Source of the DNA: Frankia sp. R82
GTDB taxonomy: Bacteria; Actinomycetota; Actinomycetes; Frankiales; Frankiaceae
Direction of reading: 5' to 3'
Length of the DNA: 51,325 nt
NCBI RefSeq assembly: GCF_023716925.1
Contig: NZ_JAMQQG010000287.1
Span: 1 to 51,325, forward strand
Of this stretch, positions 25,341 through 34,537 are shown one piece after another. Numbering within the stretch: the stretch's first letter is position 1; each line of letters starts with the position of its first letter. The notes under the pieces are model-generated. The model saw nothing but the letters and a program-made list of their open reading frames with translations, did not search any database and was not told where the DNA came from. Made by a program: the position numbers and the translations under genes.

Positions 25341-26315
25341 TCAGATGTCGCCGCGCCAGCCGCGCAGGCCCTCGGAGCCGAGGCCGGAGGCGCCGAGCCG
25401 GCGCAGGAACTCCTCCACGAGGTCGACGAGCTCCCGAGCGACCTCGTAGGGCGTCTCCATGGACAGCACCGCGGGCAGCTGTGCGTCGGCGCTGCCGGCG
25501 AACGCCCGGTTGCTCGCCCGCAGCATGGCGGTGAACACCGGCACACCGAGCTCGTCGATCTGGTCGATGTGCCGGCGCAGGAAGCTGGTGGGCCGCCCCC
25601 GGTAGTACTGCACCATGACGAGCACGACGCCGAGCACCCGCGGGTCGAGCTTCTTGACCGCCGGATGCAGCCCGGACTGCAGCTCGGCGACCCGGTTGTA
25701 CTCCCAGACGAACCGGCCGAGCTTGCCCAGCAGATGCTCGATGCCGAGCGTGGAGAGCAGGTCGGGACGCGCCGGGACGAGCACATGGTCACACGCCGCG
25801 ATCGCCGCCCGGGTGACCACCCCGAAATGCGGCGGACAGTCGATCATGACCAGGTCGTAGGCGTCGGCATCCAGCGACTCCAGCCCGTGGGCCAGTCGCT
25901 GGTAGACGTCGAAGTAGTGCCGGGTCGACCGGTGCGCCTGCGCGCCGCCGAGCCGGGCGGTCAGATCCATCTCGACGTCGCCGAGCGCCAGATGTGACGC
26001 GATCAGGTCCAGCTTCCCGCCGCCCGCGCTGATCGCCTCGGCCGCCTCGAGGGGAGTCGTGACGTAGCCCGCCAACGGCGGCGGAGAGGTCTGCGGACGC
26101 CACGTCTCGAACCACGCCTTCACCGTGCGCCGCTGATCGGCCAGCTCCGTGCGCCACACCTGCGGCCGGTAGAACGAGAAGGTCAGGTTCGCCTGCGGGT
26201 CCAGGTCCACCATCAACACCCGTTTGCCCAGGCGGGCGATCGCCGTGCCGATATTGGCCGTGAGCGTGGTCTTGCCAACCCCGCCCTTGTAGCTGGCGAC
26301 CGCCACCACCTTCAC
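25341..26315 (-). CDS. ParA-family ATPase (orphan)
   Basis: A 324-aa deviant-Walker ATPase. The motifs are KGGVGKTT (residues 10-17), which includes the signature Lys at the start of the P-loop, VLMVDLDPQANLTFSFY (Walker A', switch region) and YDLVMIDCPPHFG (Walker B). ParA/Soj proteins form nucleoid-bound dimers that position chromosomes, plasmids or protein clusters. There is no parB, centromere-binding or cargo gene beside it, so it is an orphan; such copies may position polyketide, conjugation or cell-envelope machinery. The gene begins MKVVAVASYKGG with ATG. A block of 8-bp iterons lies 18-58 bp upstream of the start and could be its operator. Confidence 0.9.
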   Translation of the reverse strand: MKVVAVASYKGGVGKTTLTANIGTAIARLGKRVLMVDLDPQANLTFSFYRPQVWRTELADQRRTVKAWFETWRPQTSPPPLAGYVTTPLEAAEAISAGGGKLDLIASHLALGDVEMDLTARLGGAQAHRSTRHYFDVYQRLAHGLESLDADAYDLVMIDCPPHFGVVTRAAIAACDHVLVPARPDLLSTLGIEHLLGKLGRFVWEYNRVAELQSGLHPAVKKLDPRVLGVVLVMVQYYRGRPTSFLRRHIDQIDELGVPVFTAMLRASNRAFAGSADAQLPAVLSMETPYEVARELVDLVEEFLRRLGASGLGSEGLRGWRGDI

Positions 26316-26333
26316 GGCATCCTCACTTCACGT

Positions 26334-26373
26334 CGTCAGCACGTCAGCTCGTCAGCACGTCAGCTCGTCAGCG
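26334..26373. repeat. Five 8-bp iterons upstream of parA
   Basis: CGTCAGCN occurs five times in direct tandem (26334, 26342, 26350, 26358, 26366), alternating CGTCAGCA and CGTCAGCT. It lies just upstream of the ParA start on the minus strand. It could be an autoregulatory or ParB-like binding site, or a simple slippage repeat. Confidence 0.8.
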
Positions 26374-26926
26374 GCCAAACGGTCGTCCCATCCGTGCACG
26401 GCTCACATGCAGACTACGGCGATGCCCTGATCCGCCCGTTCTGTCGCCCTGTCATCCACGCACGCCCCACCCCCACCGCACCCGCCCCGGTACCCCCACC
26501 ACACCCCCGGGGCCGTCCCAGGGCCGACCCCGTTCCGCTCCGCGAGGTCGCCGCGGCACGTCCACGTCCGGGTGGCGCCGCCTTCCCGCCTGGGTCGGCT
26601 TGCGCGGTCGAGTCACGGGAGCCTGCCGTCTGGAGGGGCGGCGGCATACACCCGGATGACCACAGCGCCGAGGAGTTCGACGCCACCGCCGATCCTGCCG
26701 AGACCTGTTCGGGAGATCAGGGCTCGGTGCTGCTCGAACAAGCCTCGGCAGGTCTGGGCCGTGTGGGTTTCCGGTGGAGGGGTCGCATCGGCCGGGGATC
26801 CGGTCCACGGCGGACGGCCGGAGGTCCTCCCCGTTCGGGTGGACGAAGGTGCCCCTGACCGGGTGGGCAGGGACGTGGGGGCCAGCCGGGTGGCCCGAAC
26901 GGGCGGTGCCAGCGCGTCGGGTGGGG
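26374..26926. other. Intergenic region between ParA and prephenate dehydratase genes
   Basis: Very C-rich on the plus strand near 26455-26520, with no recognisable gene on either strand. Confidence 0.45.
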
Positions 26927-27913
26927 TCAGGCGGCTTCGCGGGGGGTGGCGGCTTCGCGGCCGTCCAGGCAGCGGGCGAGCCAGTCGGCGGAGCGGGTGT
27001 AGGCGGGGTCGTCGTCCTGGTCGGGGCCGGTCCCGGGGGTGGTCAGGGTGCGGTGCCGAGGGCGGGGGAGGGAGCCCCCGGCCCGGGGATAGGAGCCCAG
27101 GAAGCGGACCTTCGGGCACAGGCGGTGCAGGCCCATCAGGGCCTCGGCGACGCGACGGTCGCTGGCGTGGCCCTCGGCGTCGATGGAGAAGCAGTACTGG
27201 CCGAGGCCCTCGCCGGTGGGGCGGGACTCGATGCGCAGCAGGTTCACCCCCCGAACGGCCCATTCCAGCAGCAGTTCCAGCAGCGCCCCGGGGTGGTTGT
27301 GGGCGAGCCAGACGACGGCGGAGGTCTTGTCCGCCCGGGTGGGGTCACCGAGGCGGCCGGGCCGCCCCACCAGCACGAAGCGGGTGGTGGCGCCGGCGAC
27401 GTCGTTGATGTCGGTGACCAGCGCTTCGAGGCCGTAGCGGCGGGCGGCGAACTCGCCGGCGAAGGCACAGTCGAACCGACCGTCGCGGACCAGCCGCGCA
27501 CCCTCGGCATTGGACGAGGCCGACTCCCACTCGGCGTACGGCAGGTAGGTGGCCAGCCACCGTCGTACCTGGGCCTGGGCGACGGGATGCCCGGTGACGG
27601 ACTTGACGTCGTCGAGCTGGGTGCCGGGGCGGACCAGCAGCGCGAAGCTGATCGGCAGCACCACCTCGCGGTCGATCATCAGCGGCTGACCGGTGGCGAG
27701 TTCGTCGAGCGTGGTGGTGACGGCGCCCTCGACGGAGTTCTCGATCGGGACCAGGGCGCCGGTGGCGTCACCGCAGCGCACCGCGTCCAGGGCGGCGGTG
27801 ACCGACACGGCGGGGATGAGCTCGGCGTTCGCCGCCTCGGGCAGCGTCCGCAGAGCGATCTCGCTGAACGTCCCCTCGGGGCCGAGATAGGTGTAGCGGG
27901 CCCGCACGGGCAC
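26927..27913 (-). CDS. pheA: Prephenate dehydratase
   Basis: A 328-aa enzyme converting prephenate to phenylpyruvate in phenylalanine biosynthesis. The catalytic domain starts RARYTYLGPEGTFSE and includes PIENSVEGAV and the TTRFVLVGRP strand, which carries the family's catalytic Thr (TRF). A C-terminal ACT regulatory domain follows, with NHPGALLELL and NLLRIESRP, the GALxxxL and ESRP motifs that bind phenylalanine for feedback control. The start is GTG at 27913, 7 nt after AAGGAGG. The last 70 residues, after the ACT domain, are polar and actinomycete-specific. The gene follows the 2-oxoacid dehydrogenase operon by 106 bp on the same strand and may be read through from it. Confidence 0.94.
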   Translation of the reverse strand: MPVRARYTYLGPEGTFSEIALRTLPEAANAELIPAVSVTAALDAVRCGDATGALVPIENSVEGAVTTTLDELATGQPLMIDREVVLPISFALLVRPGTQLDDVKSVTGHPVAQAQVRRWLATYLPYAEWESASSNAEGARLVRDGRFDCAFAGEFAARRYGLEALVTDINDVAGATTRFVLVGRPGRLGDPTRADKTSAVVWLAHNHPGALLELLLEWAVRGVNLLRIESRPTGEGLGQYCFSIDAEGHASDRRVAEALMGLHRLCPKVRFLGSYPRAGGSLPRPRHRTLTTPGTGPDQDDDPAYTRSADWLARCLDGREAATPREAA

Positions 27914-28019
27914 GGCAGACCTCCTTGTGGAACGGGCGACGCCCGCGGGCGTCACGGGCAGGAGGCGAGTCATGGACGGGAGGCGAGGTCCGGCGGTGGC
28001 GGTCATCGGGGGACGCGGC

Positions 28020-29474
28020 TCACAGGTGCCGCAGCAGCGCGGTCGGGTCCTCGGTGGCGTCGGCGACGAAGCGCAGGAACGCCCCGGCGGTCGCCCCGTC
28101 GCAGACCCGGTGGTCGAAGGTGAACGACAGCTGCACGACCTTGCGCACGGCAAGCGCGCCGCCGACGACCCAGGGGCGCTCGACGATGCGTCCGACGCCG
28201 AGCATGGACGTCTGCGGATGCGCGATGATCGGCGTGGCGCCGTCGACGCCGAAGACGCCGTAGTTGTTCAGGGTGAACGTGCCGCCGGTGAGTTCGGCGG
28301 GGGTGAGACGTCCGGCGCGGGCCGCCGCGGTCAGCCGGGTGATCTCGGTGGCGAGCTCGGCGGTGGTGCGCCGGTGGGCGTCGTGGACGACCGGAACCGC
28401 AAGCCCGCGCGGTGTCTGGGCGGCGAAGCCGAGGTGGATGCCGTCGTGGTGGCGGATCCCGGTCGCCTGGCCACCGTCGTCGGTGACCAGGGACGAGTTC
28501 AGTTCCGGTGCGCGCAGCAGGGCCGCGACACACACCCGGGCGAAGATCGCCAGCAGGCCGATGCGTGGTTCGGCGCCGCCGGCGTTGAGGGTGTCCTTCG
28601 CCGCGAACAGCGCCGTCGCGTCGGCGTCCACCCAGCAGGTCGCGTCAGGCACCTCCCGGCGACTGCGGGTGTACACCTGCGCGGCCCGCCGCCGCAGCAC
28701 GTCGAACGGCTCGATCCGATCTGGTCCGGTCGGGCCAGGCACCACCGTGGACGGGAACGCCGCGTCGGACACGGTCGGGGTGACGGACACAGCCGGGGTG
28801 ACGGACACGGCCGGCGAGTCGGGTGCGGGCCGCGGGCGTGGTGCGGCGATGGCCGCCTCGACGTCGCGGCGCATGATCAGCCCGCTGGGCCCGCTGCCGG
28901 GCAGCGTCCGCAGGTCGACGTCATGGTCACGGGCCAGCCGGCGCACCAACGGTGAGACGACCGCGACCGAACCCGTGCCGCCCGCGCTCGGCCCGGTGCT
29001 GCCCGGCCCGGTGGTGCTGGCCGGGATGGGGGATGGGTCGTGGGGGCGGGTGCTGAGCCTGGCCTCGGGACGGGGGATCGGAATGACCGTGCTGCCGCTG
29101 CCGCTGCCGTACGTGGTCGTGGGGGCGCCCGGACGTCGGCGACGGGGTCGGCGGCGGTCGGGTTCGGTGCTCACGCCGTAGCCGACCAGGATGTTGCCCG
29201 GCCCGTCCGGGGTGTTCGGGACGTCCGGGACGGACGCGGTGACGGTGATCAGGGGAGCGCCGACCAGGACGCTGCTGCCCGCCGGGCCCGCCAGCGATGT
29301 GACGACCCCGGCGTACGGGCAGGGGACCTCGACGACGGCCTTGGCGGTCTCGACCTCGGCGACGGGCTGGTCGACGGTGATGACGTCCCCGACCTGGACG
29401 AACCAGCGGACCACCTCGGCGGACACCAGGCCCTCGCCGAGATCGGGCAGGGGAAACTCACGAACCGCGGGCAC
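28020..29474 (-). CDS. 2-oxoacid dehydrogenase E2 (dihydrolipoyl acyltransferase, branched-chain type)
   Basis: A 484-aa core subunit. An N-terminal lipoyl domain (1-80) carries the lipoylated Lys45 in VETAKAVVEV. A long Pro/Arg/Ser/Thr linker leads to the peripheral-subunit-binding domain (SPLVRRLARDHDVDLRTLPG, about 172-205). A second linker with repeated SVTP units leads to the catalytic domain, whose active-site motif is DHRVCDGA (His455). It transfers the acyl group from lipoamide to CoA. ETAKA instead of ETDKA is usual in actinobacterial branched-chain complexes. The gene starts 3 bp after the E1beta stop. The E3 subunit is not in the window and is likely shared with other complexes. 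The substrate could be branched-chain keto acids that prime iso/anteiso fatty acids. Confidence 0.93.
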   Translation of the reverse strand: MPAVREFPLPDLGEGLVSAEVVRWFVQVGDVITVDQPVAEVETAKAVVEVPCPYAGVVTSLAGPAGSSVLVGAPLITVTASVPDVPNTPDGPGNILVGYGVSTEPDRRRPRRRRPGAPTTTYGSGSGSTVIPIPRPEARLSTRPHDPSPIPASTTGPGSTGPSAGGTGSVAVVSPLVRRLARDHDVDLRTLPGSGPSGLIMRRDVEAAIAAPRPRPAPDSPAVSVTPAVSVTPTVSDAAFPSTVVPGPTGPDRIEPFDVLRRRAAQVYTRSRREVPDATCWVDADATALFAAKDTLNAGGAEPRIGLLAIFARVCVAALLRAPELNSSLVTDDGGQATGIRHHDGIHLGFAAQTPRGLAVPVVHDAHRRTTAELATEITRLTAAARAGRLTPAELTGGTFTLNNYGVFGVDGATPIIAHPQTSMLGVGRIVERPWVVGGALAVRKVVQLSFTFDHRVCDGATAGAFLRFVADATEDPTALLRHL

Positions 29475-29477
29475 GGG

Positions 29478-30518
29478 CTACTGCTCCCACTGAAGTCGGG
29501 CGACGGCATCGAGGATGCGGTCGACGCTGGGCAGGTGGTGCTTTTCGAGCATCGGCGGGGGATACGGGATGTCGTAACCGGTGACGCGCAGCACGGGCGC
29601 GGCCAGCTGGTGGAAGCAGCGTTCGGTGACCCGTGCGGCGATCTCCGCGCCGATCCCGCCGAACCCGCTGGCCTCGTGCACGACGACGGCACGTCCGGTG
29701 GCCCGCACCGCGGCGCTGACCGTCGCGTCGTCGAAGGGCACCAGGGAGCGCAGGTCGACCACGGCGAGGTCGAGGCCGTCCTGTTCGGCGGCATGCGCCG
29801 CCGCCAGGCACACCGGCAGGCTCGGCCCGTAGGTCAGCAGCGTGGCGGACGTCCCGGTCCGGCGCACCACCGCCCGCCCGATCGGCGCGGTGTCCTCGAG
29901 CGGGGCGGTCGTCCAGTACAGCCGCTTGGGCTCGAGGAAGACGACCGGGTCGTCGGAGGCGATCGCCGCGCGCAGCAGGCCGTAGCCGTCGGCGACGGTC
30001 GCCGGGGTGACGACGTGCAGACCCGGGGTGTGCGCGTAGTAGGCCTCGCTGGAGTCGCTGTGATGCTCGACCCCGCCGACCCCACCGCCGTAGGGGACCC
30101 GGATGGTGATCGGCAGGCCCATCCGTCCGCCGGTGCGGTTGCGCATCTTGGCCACATGCGAGAAGAGCTGCTCGAACGCCGGGTAGGCGAACGCGTCGAA
30201 CTGCATCTCGACCACCGGGCGCAGCCCGTACATCGCCATGCCGATGGCGGTGCCGAGGATGCCGGCCTCGGCCAGCGGGGTGTCCAGGCAGCGGGCGGAG
30301 CCGAACTCCGCGGCCAGCCCGTCGGTGACCCGGAAGACGCCGCCGAGCGGCCCCACGTCCTCACCGAGGACGTGCACCGTCGGATCGGCCCGCAGGCTGT
30401 CGCGCAGTGCCGCGTTGAGTGCCTTCACCATCGTCACGGACGTCGCGGCCGCCGGCCGATCGCCGTGCCCGGACGGCTGCCCGGCGGGCAGCGAGGTCAC
30501 CGTCGTCGCGCCGCTCAT
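29478..30518 (-). CDS. 2-oxoacid dehydrogenase E1 component, beta subunit
   Basis: A 346-aa transketolase-type subunit. VHVLGEDVGPLGGVFRVTDGL and DTPLAEAGILGTAIGMAMYG are E1beta signatures, with the Glu that activates thiamine diphosphate in the LGED/PLAE region. VEMQFDAFAYPAFEQLFSHV and GVGGVEHHSDSSEAYYAHTPG follow the branched-chain 2-oxoacid dehydrogenase pattern. It pairs with the upstream E1alpha product to decarboxylate the keto acid and acylate lipoyl-E2. It overlaps the E1alpha stop by 4 bp (ATGA), so translation is coupled. The first 28 residues are a Pro/Gly-rich extension. Confidence 0.93.
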   Translation of the reverse strand: MSGATTVTSLPAGQPSGHGDRPAAATSVTMVKALNAALRDSLRADPTVHVLGEDVGPLGGVFRVTDGLAAEFGSARCLDTPLAEAGILGTAIGMAMYGLRPVVEMQFDAFAYPAFEQLFSHVAKMRNRTGGRMGLPITIRVPYGGGVGGVEHHSDSSEAYYAHTPGLHVVTPATVADGYGLLRAAIASDDPVVFLEPKRLYWTTAPLEDTAPIGRAVVRRTGTSATLLTYGPSLPVCLAAAHAAEQDGLDLAVVDLRSLVPFDDATVSAAVRATGRAVVVHEASGFGGIGAEIAARVTERCFHQLAAPVLRVTGYDIPYPPPMLEKHHLPSVDRILDAVARLQWEQ

Positions 30519-31732
30519 CGCAGGTCACTCCCGTTGTTCCGGTCCAGGCCGTCGTGGTCGTGGTCAGGGTCGGCGTCGGCGTCGGGATCTTCGTCCAGGG
30601 CCAGGCGGGCGGCGAGGTCAGCGGCCTGCTCGCGCAACTGGCTCGTCGGCGACGCGTAGACGTGCGCGAACAGCGACTGCGGGTCGGGTTCGGGGGCCGC
30701 GTCGAACTGGGCGCGGATCTCCGCGGCCAGCTCCTCGGCCTGCGCCGCCAGCCGCTCGGCGCCCGTGTCGTCGAGCAGGCCGGCGGTCCGCAGGTGCGTC
30801 TCCAGACGGGTCAGCGGGTCACGGGTCCGCCAGAGCTCGACCTCCGCGGCGTTGCGGTAACGGGTGGCGTCGTCGGCGTTGGTGTGTGCCTCCAGCCGGT
30901 AGGTGACCGCCTCGACCAGCACCGGGCCGTGACCGGCGCGGGCGTGCGCGACCGCCGCGGAGAGCACCTGGTGCATCGCCAGCGCGTCGTTGCCGTCGAC
31001 GAGCCGGCCGGGCATCCCGTAGCCGACCGCCTTGTGCGCGAGCGTCGGCGCCGCCGACTGCTTCGCCAGCGGCACCGAGATCGCGTAACCGTTGTTCTGC
31101 ACGAGGAACACCACCGGTGCCTTCAGCACGGCCGCGAAGTTCAGTGCCTCGTGGAAGTCGCCCTCGCTGGTTCCGCCGTCGCCGACCAGCGCGAGCGCCA
31201 CCAGGTTCTCGGCGGACGCCGGGTCGGACGCCTCCCGCAGCCGGGCGGCGTGGGCGAGACCGACGGCGTGCGCGGCCTGGGTGGCCAGCGGTGTGGCCAG
31301 CGGTGCGATCCGATGCTCGTACGGGTCGTAGCCACAGTGGGAATGCCCGCGCATGAGGGTCAGTGCGTCGATCGGGCGCACTCCACGCGCCACGACGGCG
31401 AGGGTGTCGCGGTAGCTGGGAAACAGCCAGTCCTGCTCGGCCAGCACCATCGCCGCCGTCACCTGGCAGGCCTCCTGCCCGGTGGACGCCGGGTACACCG
31501 CGAGCCGACCCTGACGGGTCAGTGTGGTCGCCTGCCGGTTGAACCGGCGGCCGAGCAGCAGCCGGCGGTACAGGTCCCGGGCCAGGTCCGGGTCGCCGAC
31601 CGCCGCGGCCCGGGTGCCCAGCACGCGTACCGGCTCGGTTTCGGGCAGCAGCGACACCGGGTCACGGCGTGGGCCGCAGGGGCCCACCGACCCGACCAGA
31701 TCGGGCGGCACACTGTCGTGGACGATGGTCAT
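30515..31732 (-). CDS. 2-oxoacid dehydrogenase E1 component, alpha subunit
   Basis: A 405-aa subunit, first gene of the E1alpha-E1beta-E2 operon. It shows the thiamine diphosphate motif GDGGTSEGDFHEALNFAA followed by VQNNGYAIS (GDG-x-NN). YPASTGQEACQVTAA and LFPSYRDTLAVVARG are typical of the branched-chain keto acid enzyme. The start is the ATG giving MTIVHDSVPPDLVG, with GAAGGTGGG upstream; a longer open frame to 31798 is not supported. The C-terminal tail is very Asp-rich (DEDPDADADPDHDHD) and dispensable-looking. Regulation is not visible; an Lrp-type gene often found near such operons is absent here. Confidence 0.94.
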   Translation of the reverse strand: MTIVHDSVPPDLVGSVGPCGPRRDPVSLLPETEPVRVLGTRAAAVGDPDLARDLYRRLLLGRRFNRQATTLTRQGRLAVYPASTGQEACQVTAAMVLAEQDWLFPSYRDTLAVVARGVRPIDALTLMRGHSHCGYDPYEHRIAPLATPLATQAAHAVGLAHAARLREASDPASAENLVALALVGDGGTSEGDFHEALNFAAVLKAPVVFLVQNNGYAISVPLAKQSAAPTLAHKAVGYGMPGRLVDGNDALAMHQVLSAAVAHARAGHGPVLVEAVTYRLEAHTNADDATRYRNAAEVELWRTRDPLTRLETHLRTAGLLDDTGAERLAAQAEELAAEIRAQFDAAPEPDPQSLFAHVYASPTSQLREQAADLAARLALDEDPDADADPDHDHDGLDRNNGSDLR

Positions 31733-32829
31733 GACCCACCTTCGGACTGGGCGGCAAAGAGCTAGAGAATCGGCAGGACGGACACCGCACCCACGCACCC
31801 GGGTGCCGATCCGGTCGCGCGCCCTCGGCCACGCCCGCCGCGAGGACCTGTGCCGTCCGCGCGCCTGGCCCGACGCAACCTCGAGCTCGACACGGCGCTC
31901 ACCGCGGATCGGTCACCGCGGCGGTGGACGCATCCGGACCGCCGCCGCCGTAGGGGCAGGCTGCCCGGGTGACGGATGCCGTCGGGCGGTGTCGCCGGTC
32001 CGTCCGGCGAAGTACCCCCCTGTTGTCCAGGCGGTCAGTCCGCGCGACGTGGGTCGCGTGGCTCGTGTGGTGCGGTCAACGGGACCGGGACCGGACGGGC
32101 CGGTCCCCGGGGCCGGACGGCGGCATGGGGTTGCCGACGGTGGTCGCTGTCCGTCTCCATTCACCCTTTCGCTGCCGGCCGGGTCGGGTCCGTCGCCGGT
32201 GGGGTCCGGATGTCGGTGGCCGCGCCGAGGGAAATCGGCGCCGAGCGGCCGGTACCCGATCCGACCGGCCGTCACGACCGATTTTCCACGGCCGTCCGGC
32301 GATTGTGCCGTGGTAATAATCACGCCCGGTTGACACTACGACCAGGGTGCCATCAGTCCCACCTTCGACGGGCCGTAAAAACCGGCCTGGTGGCCCGTTC
32401 GGGGAAGCGGCGTCGTGGACTCCGTCATTGCCGCTACGGGCCTTCTTAACCGGCGCCCCGGCCAAGAACGAACACCCGGCCGCCGGCGCTTCGCGGCGCC
32501 CGGCCGTAGGCCGCGAGGCGCTCGGTCCCTGGGTCGCCGGAATCGTGCTGCCGATCGTCCACAGTTTTTGTGGAGGCCCGCGAGGGGAGGTCGGTCGAGA
32601 AGGGGAGGGCGGAGCATGCGATCGTCCGCAGGCGTATCGCATCGCGACATTCCGACAGTACCGACCCGGATACCGCGGACGCCGTCCGTCGCGCATCTTC
32701 GGCGCGACTGTCCCGGCTTTGTGGACTGCCGTGTGGAGGGTTGTTCAAGGATTCGGGCCCCGAATTCCTGAACAACCCTCCACATCTCTTGATCATGATG
32801 TTTGGTTGGGGTGGGGTGGGTGGGGTGGG
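31733..32829. other. 1.1-kb region without a supported gene
   Basis: This gap lies between the divergently facing E1alpha operon and the end of uppP. Open frames on both strands have no recognisable domain and mirror GC bias. It must contain the promoter of the E1alpha operon. Near 32310-32350 there is an AT-richer patch (TGGTAATAATCACG and TTGACA at 32330-32335). A large hairpin at 32733-32783 lies 46 bp past the uppP stop. Confidence 0.45.
32733..32783 (-). terminator. Large imperfect hairpin downstream of uppP
   Basis: The arms GTGGAGGGTTGTTCA and TGAACAACCCTCCAC pair perfectly over 15 bp. The stem continues with one mismatch and a bulge through GGATTCGGG/CCCCGAATTCC. The position fits a terminator of the minus-strand uppP gene. 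Confidence 0.7.
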
Positions 32830-33666
32830 TCAGGCGCTGAGGGCGCCGGTGGCGAGGAGGCCGACCAGCACGGCGGCGATGACGAGGCGGTAGGCGACGA
32901 AGGCGTCGAAGGTGTGGGCCGCGACGTACTTGAGCAGCCAGGCGATGGAGGCGTAGGCGACGACGAACGAGACGACGGTGCCCACGGCCAGCGGTGTCGC
33001 CGACACGCCACCGCCGACGGCGTCCTTGAGCTCGTAGATGCCGGCGCCGGTCAGGGTGGGAATGGAGAGGAAGAAGGAAAGCCGGGTGGCGGCGACCCGG
33101 TCCAGGTCGCGGATGAGGCTGGTGGAGATGGTGGCACCGGAGCGGGAGAAACCGGGGAAGAGCAGGGCGAGGATCTGTGCCGAGCCGACGATCATCGTGT
33201 CGGGCAGGTTGATGTCGTCCTCGCCGCGCTTGTGCCGGCCGTACCGGTCGGCGAACCACATGAGCCCGCTGCCGGCGACCAGCGATCCGGCGACCACCCA
33301 CAGCGAGGCGAGCGGGCCGTCGATGAGCGGTTTGGCGGCGACCCCGACCAGAATGACGGGAATCGTGGCGTAGATGACCCACCAGGTGAAGGCGTAGTCA
33401 CGGTCGTTGCGGGCGGCGGGGTTACGCAGGCCGCGGAACCAGGCGGCGAGCAGGCGGCGGATGTCCTTGAAGAAGTAGACGAGGACGGCGGCGATCGCGC
33501 CGACCTGGATCACGGCGGTGAATCCGACCACCGCCTTGTCGTCCACCTTGATTCCGAGCAGACCTTCGGTGATCTTCAGGTGGCCGGTCGAGGAGACCGG
33601 GAGGAATTCGGTCAGGCCTTCGACGATGCCCAGGAGCACGGCCTGGCCGACACTGATGGCGCTCAC
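32830..33666 (-). CDS. uppP: Undecaprenyl-diphosphatase UppP (BacA family)
   Basis: A 278-aa polytopic membrane enzyme that dephosphorylates undecaprenyl diphosphate to recycle the lipid carrier for cell-wall synthesis; high levels give bacitracin resistance. Both family signatures are intact: LGIVEGLTEFLPVSSTGHL (residues about 11-29, with the catalytic Glu region) and LLFPGFSRSGATIS with the catalytic Arg/Ser motif. The start is GTG at 33666, beginning VSAISVGQAVLLGIVEG. The longer frame to 33798 adds a polar, non-conserved stretch. DedA-type and COG4705-type membrane genes follow upstream on the same strand. DedA proteins have been implicated in undecaprenyl-phosphate recycling, so this is a meaningful neighbourhood. 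Confidence 0.95.
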   Translation of the reverse strand: MSAISVGQAVLLGIVEGLTEFLPVSSTGHLKITEGLLGIKVDDKAVVGFTAVIQVGAIAAVLVYFFKDIRRLLAAWFRGLRNPAARNDRDYAFTWWVIYATIPVILVGVAAKPLIDGPLASLWVVAGSLVAGSGLMWFADRYGRHKRGEDDINLPDTMIVGSAQILALLFPGFSRSGATISTSLIRDLDRVAATRLSFFLSIPTLTGAGIYELKDAVGGGVSATPLAVGTVVSFVVAYASIAWLLKYVAAHTFDAFVAYRLVIAAVLVGLLATGALSA

Positions 33667-33888
33667 GTGATCGATACCTTCGGGATCCAGGCGCGGAGCG
33701 GGATCCGCGCGGTCGGTCCGGGCGGGCGTGGTCGCCACGCCGGCGACCCGACCCGTCGATCCCGGGGATGGTCTGCTGCGATCCGCACAGTAGAACACCG
33801 TGCGTACGCGTCCGAGCCGCGGGTCGCCCCGAGGCCGGCTGGCCGGTGGGTCGAGGCTCGCCGCCCACCGGATCCCACCCGTCCGTTG

Positions 33889-34530
33889 TCAGCCGCGAGT
33901 GGCCGCGCGCTGCCCGGACCGGTACTCGCGGACGACGGGAATCGCCGACCCGGCGATGATGACCAGGGTGATCGGGATGAGGTAGCGGTCGATGGGCACC
34001 ACCCGGCCGAGCGCGTAGCCGAGCAGCGTCAGGCCGTCCGCCCACAGCAGGCCGCCGACGACGTTGCTGACCGTGAACGCCTTCACCGGCACCTGCACGA
34101 CACCGGCCAGCGGATTCATGAACGTCCGCACCACCGGGACGAACCGGGCCAGTATCACCGCCCGGCCGAACCCGTAGCGGTGCAGCACCTCGTGGGCTCG
34201 TTCCACGTGGGCGCGACGGAACAACCGCGAGTCCGGACGGTCGAACAGCCGCGGCCCGAACCGCCGTCCGAGCAGGTAGCCGGTCTGCGCGCCGGCGATG
34301 GCGGCGACGGAAACCCCGGGCAGCACCGTCGCCAGCTGCAGGTGAGGCCCGGAGGCCGCCGCGTCCGCGGCACACAGTGCCCCGGCAAGGAACAACAGCG
34401 AGTCACCGGGCAGGAAGAAGCCGACGAACAGCGCCGTCTCGGCAAAGATGATCGCGATCAGCCCGAGCAGACCGACCGAGGACGCGATCGACGACGCGTC
34501 CAGCACATTGAGCGCAAGGGCGTGGGTCAC
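33889..34530 (-). CDS. DedA-family membrane protein
   Basis: A 213-aa membrane protein of the DedA/SNARE-associated family. The N-terminal AETALFVGFFLPGDSLLFLAG is the classical family signature (ExxxFxGxxxPGD), and FVPVVRTFMNPLAG, with the conserved Arg and Pro, marks the second half. Members are thought to translocate lipids such as undecaprenyl phosphate or phospholipids across the membrane. The start is GTG at 34530, only 7 bp after the stop of the upstream COG4705-like gene, so the two are probably translated from one mRNA. Upstream frame extensions into Arg/Pro-rich sequence are antisense shadow of the neighbour. The uppP gene downstream strengthens a role in envelope lipid carriers. 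Confidence 0.92.
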   Translation of the reverse strand: MTHALALNVLDASSIASSVGLLGLIAIIFAETALFVGFFLPGDSLLFLAGALCAADAAASGPHLQLATVLPGVSVAAIAGAQTGYLLGRRFGPRLFDRPDSRLFRRAHVERAHEVLHRYGFGRAVILARFVPVVRTFMNPLAGVVQVPVKAFTVSNVVGGLLWADGLTLLGYALGRVVPIDRYLIPITLVIIAGSAIPVVREYRSGQRAATRG

Positions 34531-34537
34531 GATCCGG

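Noticed and set aside
25341-26315. Complete ParAB partition locus
   Set aside because: Only the ParA ATPase is present; no parB-like or HTH partner gene adjoins it.
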